A DNA stretch of 64,000 bases from Protea cynaroides (taxonomy: Eukaryota; Streptophyta; Magnoliopsida; Proteales; Proteaceae). Positions 56,494 to 64,000 of the stretch are shown here, piece by piece. Under the pieces are notes generated by a model, which did no database searches, was not told where the DNA came from, and was given only the letters and a program-made list of their open reading frames with translations. Both the position numbers and the translations under genes were made by a program. The stretch is from contig CM053269.1 in the NCBI GenBank assembly GCA_028583415.1, positions 56,967,007 through 57,031,006 of the forward strand, given 5' to 3'. The stretch's first letter is position 1. Every line of letters begins with the position of its first letter.

Positions 56494-56935
56494 TGTAAGA
56501 ATATTAGTGTGGGCTAAATTAATTATACGGTTAGTTGGTTCAGTGGAAGTCTGGTTACAGGTAGACAAGTTTAAGTATGATTAGAGATGGACCAACCTGG
56601 TCCATTGTGGGACTGGTCCAGGGTTAGGGTGGTATTATATATACCAATGGTTAGGGTCCCCGCAGCCACGGTTATTCTTCTCCTGTTCCCATACGCAGAG
56701 AGAGTTCAAGGGATCCCCGGAAGGCTGTGGAAGACTTTGATCCAAGCTTTCCAACATTCAAAGCATTCAAATCATAGAAGGTAAACGGTTGGAAATCAAT
56801 CTACAGCAAGATGTATGTCTCTAATCATCTCTTTTCAATACCCATTGTATTCTAGTAATCTGTGTAGTGTGTTTGTTAGGGTTCATGAGAAATCCCATGA
56901 AAAAACCCAAAGAGGATCTATTTAAACTGCTAACA
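56494..56935 (+). repeat. 5' LTR of the gag-only element
   Basis: 442 bp. It contains the transcript-like segment ATTATATATACCAATGG (TATA region) and TTCAATACCCATTGTATTC. A third, more divergent LTR of this family is at 62685-63107. Confidence 0.95.
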
Positions 56936-58721
56936 GTGGTATCAGAGCCACCTACATAGATCTAGAATCATGGAAAAACATTGTTAAAACTATATGTTTG
57001 AATGAATTCAAAAAGGGGAGAGATTTTTCTCTCAAAATTTCTTCGAACCTGTCTAAGGTTTGGATGTTGAAATTTTTTTTTTCCGGACCATTAAAAAGCA
57101 AAATAAATTATACAGGATTGTAGAACTCGGAGAGATGGAGCCGGCGACATAAAGTTGGTCGCCGGAATCAACCCCACGCGCCCTCACGCGCCGCCTGAAA
57201 AGGCGAGTGAGATCCACGCGCCGGGTTGGAAAAGTAAAAAAAAAAAAAAATAAATAAAAATCTGACGGCGCCGAGTCATCGCCGGGTCGACTCGGCAAGA
57301 ATCGAGAACCCTAACCATTCGCTGGGTTGACTCGGGCCGAGTCTACCCATCCCAGGCGCGCCTGGCCCAGACCAGTCGCGCCAGGGCTGGCCCAGCCCAG
57401 ACCGGGCAAAACCCAGCCCAGGCAAATGATTCAGACCCGATCCGGTTACCCGGATAATTGACCCGGTAACCCGATCCAGTAACCCGATATTTTGACCCGA
57501 AAACCCGAAACATTGGGCCAAAAATTTTGACCCGCGACCCGATTGGTGTGGACCGATTAGGCCGGTGGTTGAACCCATGGTCGGTTCACGGTTTAGCCAT
57601 GGTTCAGATCGTACCAAACCGTTGGGTCGGTTTGGACCAATGTATTTAAAAAAAAAAAAAAAAGGGTTTTACAGTGGGTTCGGTCCGCCCCTAGCCGAAC
57701 CTGGGCAGACCGAACCGAACCCACCTAAACCGGCCAGAACTGGTTCAGGATGCAAGAAAGCATTGCCGACTTTGATCGGCGATTGTGGGAGCTACGAGCG
57801 TCGGATTTTGACGCGGTTTTTTGCGCTGTGTTCGTATTTTTGTGCTCTACAGTTTGGTACATAGTTTGACACAGTTTGGTGATTTGGGGAATATAGTTTT
57901 GACTAAAAAGTGTCACAAATTAGTCCGATTTGCAGTTTTTCTGCTTGTTTGTCAGCTATTTTTGTATCAAATGTTTGTAGAATATTATATGTGCATGAGG
58001 TTTTGTTTGTTGATCCACATGGTGTTGCAAAGTAGGGTTTGGAATATCATTGTGGAATTAGATCGATCCCACCAAAGTGATACACTTAGTTTCATCATGA
58101 TGTCTTCAAATTCAAAGTTGAATGTATTTGTAAATGCTTATGTAAAGGCGATGTACACCCAAAAGTGACATCGTCAAGTGTTGTTCAAATGAGGGTTTGA
58201 GGGTGTCATGTGAAGATTAGGTGGATTCCACCAAAGTGGTATACTCAGTTCTAGCATGGCGTTCTCAAACCCCAAGTTTATGCATTTACATATACAATAA
58301 AATGATACATTATACACTGTTCTCCCAAGTGTGAAAAACAGCTAAGAAAGAAAATGTTAGCCCAAAGGTGGCATTGTCAAAGACTAAAGGTATATTCATG
58401 CACATGATTTGAAGGGGTTTTGATTTTAGGGATCTCATTAGCCCAAAGGTGATGGGATTCCAAGAGTCATTATTCTTTCGCAGTTACTGCAAAGAAACTG
58501 AGAAGACCACTGCATGTTTATCCCAAAGGAGAATGTGTAGTTGGTTAACTCTTGAAAAATGGTATATATACTTGCATGAATGGTTGATATGGTTAGTGCA
58601 AGTAAGTGATATGTGTATCAATATTCTATTGTTTGAGATGTATGTATATGAGTTCTGTATAATTCATTTGTTGCTTGATATTTTGTTTGAATTCATATGA
58701 TGATGATGGTGTGTATCGTAC

Positions 58722-59063
58722 ATGATGTTTTTCCCTGTGACTATGCCAGGTGGTATGGTAGTTTCTATTCCTACTCTGTCCGGAATGAGTTTTAAAAGGT
58801 GGTATGAACAGTTAGAAGCGAGTCTAGGCATGGTTGACTTAGATATAGCGCTTAAAGAGGATAAACCTGCTGCCATTACTGATTTCAGTACCCCTGATGA
58901 GAAGCATAAAATGGAAAAGTGCATGAGTGCAAATAAAAGGTCTATGCTGCTCATGAGGCAGGCCATTCCTGAGACTATGCGTGATGGTGTTCAAGCAAAG
59001 GAAACGGCTAAAGAATATTTGAAAGAGATAATGATTCAAGAACTCTCTAGGTATTTAGGGTAG
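58722..59063 (+). CDS. Copia gag-like protein (partial, UBN2 type)
   Basis: A 113-aa frame whose central part reads MSFKRWYEQLEASLGMVDLD, then IALKEDKPAAITDFSTPDEKH, MEKCMSANKRSMLLMRQAIP and ETMRDG. This is the usual arrangement of the UBN2-type gag of plant Copia elements: W near the start, the LDxALxEDKP block, then the W/ANxxSLxLMxxxIPExxR block. The W of the second block is replaced by C. The frame stops at 59061-59063 after about one third of a normal gag; no zinc knuckle follows. It may start at a later ATG than 58722. Probably not functional alone. Confidence 0.75.
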   Translation: MMFFPVTMPGGMVVSIPTLSGMSFKRWYEQLEASLGMVDLDIALKEDKPAAITDFSTPDEKHKMEKCMSANKRSMLLMRQAIPETMRDGVQAKETAKEYLKEIMIQELSRYLG

Positions 59064-59969
59064 GAGGGTCTTGAAAACTGTTGGCTTGAATATTGTAAAG
59101 TTTCTTTTACATTCAAATGCTTTTTCTGCTCTTGATTTTACTTAGTTTTATGTTTATTGTTTGACTTAACATATTGTTCCCATATTAAAAATATAATGAT
59201 ATTATTTAAAATATCGGAATGTAAAGTTTTTCTTTTCAATTAAATTGAAAGAAAATTATTCTTATGATGTTGTAAGGTAAATGACTGCATGTAATGTTGA
59301 TCGTATTTGTTAAGTGATGTGGTGAATAGTTTTTCATGTTTGACTGTGTAATCTTAGGTTTGACTAGTTGTACCAGTCATAGTTGATCTCTAGGGCAATG
59401 TAAAAATAGATTGAAATTTTTTTTTATTGGAATGGATGAAAAGGTTTTGTCAGTGCGAGTGTTTAAATCTGCTTGGTTAGTGGGAGATTTGGTAATTGAT
59501 GATTTATCTGTAATTGATTGTTCTGCGTGTGATATAATGGACAAGATTATTGGTGAGCATTTATTGCTTGTATGTATTTTGATTATTTAAGACATGTCAA
59601 AGTTGTAAGACGGTATTTAGCCAAAGAAGGCGGTAAGTCAAAGTGTGGTGTTAGTCCAAGCTGGAGGCGTTTTGCCTATAAGTTGGATAATATCAAAATA
59701 CGTTGACCTATAAGGATTTTAAAGTAACGGGATCGTAGTTAGTCGATCATTGGACTCATTTTCATCTCAAAGCGATTTATGTCATTAAGTGGACCTTTGT
59801 ATGTGACTGATGGAAGGGAGTACACTATTTGTGTTGGAGTATTTTTCGCTGTTGTTCGACATTGGTAAGCTTGATGACTGAATCAAAGTGGTCGGATTTG
59901 TGTAATTAGATTTCATGGCCACATTGAATCAACGGTGACTTTATAATTAATGTAGCCCAAGTGGGAGAA

Positions 59970-60411
59970 TGTAAGAATATTAGTGTGGGCTAAATTAATT
60001 ATACGATTAGTTGGTTCAGTGGGAATCTGGTTACAGGTAGACCAGTTTAAGTATGATTAGAGATGGACTAACCTGGTCCACTGTGGGACTGGTCCAGGGT
60101 TGGGGTGGTATTATATATACCAATGGTTAGGGTCCCCGCATCCACGGTTATTCTTCTCCTGTTCCCATACGCAGAGAGGGTTCAAGGGATCCCTGGAAGG
60201 CTGTGGAAGACTTTGATCCAAGCTTTCCAACATTCAAAGCATTCAAATCATAGAAGGTAAACGGTTGGAAATCAATCTACAACAAGAGGTATGTCTCTAA
60301 TCATCTCTTTTCAATACCCATTGTATTCTAGTAATCTGTGTAGTGTGTTTGTCAGGGTTCATGGGAAATCCCATGAAAAAACCCAAAGAGGATCTATTTA
60401 AATTGCTAACA
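59970..60411 (+). repeat. 3' LTR of the gag-only element
   Basis: 442 bp, the partner of 56494-56935, followed by the GAGGC target duplication. Confidence 0.95.
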
Positions 60412-60637
60412 GAGGCTCCTCCCTCCCTTCTCCGACCAAAAAATATTCTTCCTTCTTTCTCTCTCTCATTTGTTTCCTTTAGCGAATCCGTTCCATTTTG
60501 GGTCTTCCGGTCAAACTTTCACATCACCAACTCACCGTTTTTCTTTGGTCCTCGCACTTTCTCTTTTCCTCCCTTTCTCTTTTCCTCCCTCACGAAAAAG
60601 TCCCAAACCCAGTCCCCCTGCCCCATTATAGGATACA

Positions 60638-60639
<2 letters not shown>

Positions 60640-60672
<33 letters not shown>
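60640..60672. repeat. (TC)n microsatellite
   Basis: A pure TC run of about 16 units inside the right part of the Pack-MULE. It is typical of a plant 5' UTR, so it may be captured leader sequence. Confidence 0.95.
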
Positions 60673-60673
<1 letters not shown>

Positions 60674-60858
60674 ATGTGTGTGATTAATTGTGGAAAAACG
60701 AACACACAAAATTTTTTTAAGTGTGATTAATTGTGGATGAAGCGACCAAATTCATATCACAGGAGGTGGATTTTTTTTTCCTGACTCTACAACTCCAAGG
60801 AGAATATCACCTTGATCAGATCAAAATGGAGAAATTTTAATACAAAATTTCAATCAAG

Positions 60859-61029
60859 TCAGTATTTCTTAATGGCTTCCACTGCAGACCTTTTTCTCTC
60901 TCGCTTATTTCGCTTATTTTTCTTCTGTAACCCATGACGGAATAATCTAAAACCCAGGATCAAACCCACTACCACCAGCGCTGATATTATGAAGATGAAG
61001 ATCTTCATTGCTTTCCCCATGTAGCACAT
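60859..61029 (-). CDS. Small single-pass membrane peptide ORF (56 aa) inside the Pack-MULE
   Basis: The ORF from ATG 61029 to TGA 60859 is 56 codons. It reads MCYMGKAMK, then a hydrophobic segment [18 protein letters not shown] (residues about 10-27), then a strongly basic tail [20 protein letters not shown]. This predicts one transmembrane helix with a positive cytosolic tail. The start MCYxGKAxKIFIFI resembles uncharacterised small plant membrane proteins I recall, so this is probably captured host sequence rather than a chance frame. It could be a first exon cut off from its parent. It is oriented opposite to the kinase fragment. Expression is unknown. Confidence 0.55.
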   Translation of the reverse strand: MCYMGKAMKIFIFIISALVVVGLILGFRLFRHGLQKKNKRNKRERKRSAVEAIKKY

Positions 61030-61517
61030 CTTCCAGATTTTCTTCTTTCAAGAAGGAAACAAAAAATTGGGTAATTTTAGGTTTGGGGAGAGAGTAAGGG
61101 GAGAAGGTCTGTCATGATATGGGGATACAAGTAAGAGAGAGAAGCAGGAGGAGGAGAAGAAGTTTACATTTTGGTTTTTCTGAGTGTCGAAGCTTGCAGA
61201 GTTAATGGAAAAAAAAAGGATAAGAAATGGGGTTGGTGAATCTGAGTCACATGAACAGAATTATGAAAAACGCAGAGAAGAGGAGTGAGGACGATTGTCG
61301 TTTATGGGTATAATGGTCTTTTAACAAGTCTAAAAAGGTATTATTGTCCATTAAAATGTTCAACACATCTGACATCAGCAACTAACGAGATTCTTTTAAC
61401 AGAGTGGACTTCGTTGATTAACGGAGCAAAGTTTTTTGGTAAAAGATGAGGTTTTTGCAATCTTGTGGAGGTAGATGAGGTTTCCATTCCTTAATGGTGT
61501 GTATATGAAATTTTTTC

Positions 61518-61559
61518 AAATAAATACTATAATCATACCAAACAACTACATATATCATA

Positions 61560-61640
<81 letters not shown>

Positions 61641-61650
61641 AAAGACAGCC
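61518..61650 (-). mobile_element. Right half of the split Tourist-like MITE
   Basis: AAATACTATAATCATACCAAACAACTACATAT is the reverse complement of the 5' half of the MITE at 3962-4221 with few changes (quoted in part: CATACCAAACAACTACATAT). It ends CCAAAGACAGCC, the MITE terminus. An (AT)n run (61565-61638) has expanded in the middle. Confidence 0.85.
61565..61638. repeat. (AT)n microsatellite, about 37 units
   Basis: A pure AT run inside the right half of the split MITE, where the intact MITE has ordinary AT-rich sequence. Frames across it are Tyr-Ile repeats and not genes. Confidence 0.97.
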
Positions 61651-62684
61651 TACGTTTGAGTAAAAAAATTTTAAAAATTTAAAAAAATATACTTATCATT
61701 ATGTCACTCTCAAGAATTGTCATTGTCTTATTAGTGTTTCTAGTACAAATTAATTAGACACAAATATTAATAACGTTTTGATCGTTGCTAATATCACGAA
61801 AGATTCAAGGAAATGGCCCAACATTGGTTTTATGCTTAAAGCACAAGGAAGGCGGCCAAAGTCTAGGGACTAAGGGTTTTTTTTTATTCACTTCAGCCCC
61901 ATCTGGCCTACCAAGTATGCCATGTAGAGGGTGAGGAACACATTCTTCTTCTGGCTTTTCCTTTTGAAGTAAAAAAATTTCCATCATTAAGTACAATAAT
62001 AGGAATTTTTCATTAAAAAAAAAAAAGGTGTTCATGAATCCAACCAAATATGATCAAGAGGTATAAAGCAAATTGAGTGAATAAAGTTAAATTTCATGCT
62101 TCCCCTCCCTCTATTTCAAGGAATAATAAATATATAATAAGTTTTTGTGCTCAGAGGGTTAAATATAATATATATTTTCTGTACTAAAAAAAATCACCAT
62201 ACAATGACAAAGATCTAATATTAGAAGTTTTTCTTAAAAAAATAAATAAATAAATAAATAAAAGTAAAAATAATACCTAAATGGCCAAGCCATCCTTCCA
62301 AAAAAAAAAAAAAAAAAAAAAAAGGCTAGTTTTTATTATTAACATTTTTTATTCTCTCATTAAGAGATGCAAATTTTTAATTGTCCATTTCTTTCAATCA
62401 TTTTCTAGAATTTTTAAATTTCTCACTTATCTTTCGAAGCTTTACGTTGGTTGCCTGCTTGGATTACAGGCTTGACTTTTGACATGTAAACAAGGACATT
62501 CACGTTTGGTTCACAAAATTTTGACTCATCTAACCAACCACGTTGCAGTTTGATAGATATTAGAACTATTTAATGAAAGTAACCGTTGTGTAAAATTCCC
62601 CCCCCCCCCCAAAGCACCCCCTTACCCCCACCTTTTTTCTTCAGTCACTTTTTTTTGGATAGAGTTTATTGTAGATGAGTCCAT
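61651..62684. other. Intergenic, AT-rich, no gene
   Basis: Only low-complexity tracts are seen: an (AAAT)n run at about 62239-62262, an A run at 62300-62323 and a C run at about 62600-62611. The open frames at 61805-62047 and 62281-62475 have no recognisable family. Confidence 0.6.
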
Positions 62685-64000
62685 TGTAAGATATTTTTTA
62701 TGAATTAAATTAGTTATAAAGTTAGTTGGTTCAGTAAAAAATCTACTTACAGGTAGATCAATTTAAGTATGATTAGAGATGGACCAATATGATCTATTAT
62801 GGGATTGATCTAGGGTTGGAGATGGTATTATAAATATTAATGGCTAGAGTCCCCACAGTCACGGTGTTATTTTCTTCTCCTAATCTCACACGCCGAAAGA
62901 AGGTCAAGGGATCCTAATAAACTGTTGAAGACTCTGATCCAAACATTCTAAGCATTAAAAGTAAAGAAAACGGTCGGAGCAAGAGGTATATGTCCTATCA
63001 TCTCTTTTCAATACCCATTGTATTCTAGCAATCTGTGTGATGTGTTCGTTAGGGTTCATAGGAAATCTCATGGGAAAAACCCAAAGGGATCTAAAAAAAA
63101 TCTTACAGTGGTATCAGAGCCACCTACACAGACCTAGGATTAATGGGAAAATATTGTTAAAACTTTATGTTTGATAAGATTGGAAAAGGAAGAGATTTTC
63201 TCTCAAATTTTTCGTATGAACCTGTCTAGGGTTTGGACGCTCGAAAATTTATTTTGACCATTAAAAAGTAAAATAAATCATATAGGATTGTAGGTCTCGG
63301 AGAAACAGAGCCGGCGACATAAGGTGGGTCGCCAAAAATAACCTGACGCGCCCTCATGAGCCGCCTGAAAAAGCGCGTAAGATCCAAGCGCCAGCGGCTT
63401 AAAAAAAAAAAACAAAGGAGTAGGGCTGACGTCACCTGGTCAGTCCCGTACTGGACCGAGCCGATCTGGGCCAGTCCGGGACAAAACCCGGGCCCAGACT
63501 AACCCGGTCGGACACAGACTATCCCGACCGGGCCCAAGGGGACCCATGAACCCGACTCAGGGTGCACGTATGACCCGAGGCCGACCTAATAACCCTGATG
63601 TTTGACCCGAAAACCTGACCCATGGGCCCGATTTTGCGACCTGAGAACCCCGTCCCTCTGACCTAAAAACTGGACCCGAAAACCCTGATGGGTGGGTTGG
63701 TTTGGGCCGACGGTTGAGCCGCTGATTTGCGATTCGGTTTAAAGACCAGACCGTTTGGTTTGGCCTAGACCAAAGCATTAAAAAAAGGTTTTAATTTGTA
63801 GGTTCGGTCAGCCCATAATCGAGCCCTGTCAGACCGAACCGACCTAGGTTGAACTGCCCAGAATTGGTTCAAGATGCAAAAATGCAAGTGCCGACTTTGA
63901 TAGAAGATTGTAGGCGTTAGGAACGTCAGATTTTGACGTGATTTTTTGCGTTGTATTCGTATTTTCATGCTCTACAGTTTGGTATATAGTGTGACACAGT
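62685..64000 (+). mobile_element. Second member of the gag-only LTR family, cut by the window end
   Basis: The 5' LTR 62685-63107 (423 bp, TGTAAGATAT...CTTACA) is clearly homologous to 56494-56935 but much more diverged. It is followed by the primer-binding site TGGTATCAGAGCC at 63109. The interior up to 64000 parallels 56936-57860, with shared blocks AGCCGGCGACATAA, GTTTGGAC, TTTGACCCGAAAACC and TCTACAGTTTGGTA, including the ACCCG-rich leader. The remainder and the 3' LTR lie beyond the window. Confidence 0.9.

Larger units (their letters stand above)
56489..60416 (+). mobile_element. LTR retrotransposon, Copia-like, gag only
   Basis: The LTRs 56494-56935 and 59970-60411 are both 442 bp (TGTAAGAATATT...TGCTAACA), with about 15 differences counted by eye (roughly 3%). 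The primer-binding site TGGTATCAGAGCC lies at 56937, and a purine tract AAGTGGGAGAA ends at 59969. The TSD is GAGGC at 56489-56493 and 60412-60416. The 3.0 kb interior has a GC-rich leader with degenerate ACCCG repeats (about 57420-57550) and one gag-like frame (58722-59063). Protease, integrase, RT and RNase H are absent, so the element is non-autonomous. It is inserted in the Pack-MULE. Confidence 0.93.
55398..61526. mobile_element. Pack-MULE (Mutator-like element carrying gene fragments)
   Basis: The element is 55407-61517. The left end GAAAAATTTTCATATACCC and the right end, read inward on the minus strand, GAAAAAATTTCATATACAC, open inverted repeats that stay alike for about 70 bp (both contain ACCATTAAGGA and AACCTCATCTACCTCCA). 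The target duplication AAATAAATA occurs at 55398-55406 and 61518-61526; 9 bp is the Mutator hallmark. There is no transposase. After removal of the nested LTR element (56494-60411) and one copy of its TSD, the element is about 2.2 kb. It holds a receptor-kinase fragment on the left and a small membrane-peptide ORF on the right, neither related to transposition. Confidence 0.85.

Noticed and set aside
57053..57617. Arg/Gly-rich minus-strand frames of 81 and 113 aa
   Set aside because: They come from the GC-rich repeat leader of the LTR element and are broken in the homologous copy at 63226-63778.
61418..61663. Open frames on both strands across the second AT run
   Set aside because: Microsatellite artefact in the split MITE.

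Overview
The window is nuclear DNA of a flowering plant, probably a woody dicot or other non-grass with a repeat-rich genome. The evidence is AT-rich intergenic DNA, GT-AG introns of up to 10 kb, plant-specific gene families and plant-type transposons (Copia, RTE LINE, MULE, hAT and Tourist-like MITEs). The species cannot be named from the sequence.

Three multi-exon genes can be assembled exon by exon, and every junction keeps frame. (1) 653-12286, plus strand: a BPM-type MATH-BTB protein, the substrate adaptor of CUL3 ubiquitin ligases (4 exons, 418 aa). (2) 16734-23642, plus strand: an RCC1-repeat protein of the TCF1 type (11 exons, 487 aa), with a G-box/ABRE and heat-shock-element cluster upstream. 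(3) 49855-26405, minus strand: TAF12, the TFIID histone-fold subunit (8 exons, 604 aa), stretched over 23.5 kb because introns 2 and 4 are full of transposons. Two small single-exon genes are likely: a DUF7722-type protein at 13548-13838 (minus) and an 85-aa protein at 54140-54397 (plus). Genes 2 and 3 converge on a 2.8 kb spacer.

Transposons fill most of the rest. TAF12 intron 4 holds a complete but dead Copia element (29431-35102, TSD AAAAT) and a decayed RTE LINE (about 36100-38060). TAF12 intron 2 holds a hAT-type MITE with 8-bp TSD (40575-40726), a long foldback repeat (42720-43222) and an internally deleted LTR element with TSD AACAA (44924-47020), whose internal region is a minisatellite and one of whose LTRs is itself interrupted. 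From 55269 to 61650 there is a three-level nest: a Tourist-like MITE is split by a Mutator-like element with a 9-bp TSD (55407-61517), which is in turn split by a 3.9 kb LTR element (56494-60411, TSD GAGGC). The Mutator-like element is a Pack-MULE. It carries a receptor-kinase fragment with its intron on one side and a 56-codon single-pass membrane peptide ORF on the other. A second, older member of the same LTR family starts at 62685 and runs off the window.

No RNA gene, CRISPR array or prokaryotic feature is supported. The candidate for something not previously described is the Pack-MULE and its cargo. Other points worth a look are the uORF overlapping the BPM start, the clustered splice acceptors in the RCC1 gene, and a template-switch scar in the Copia integrase.
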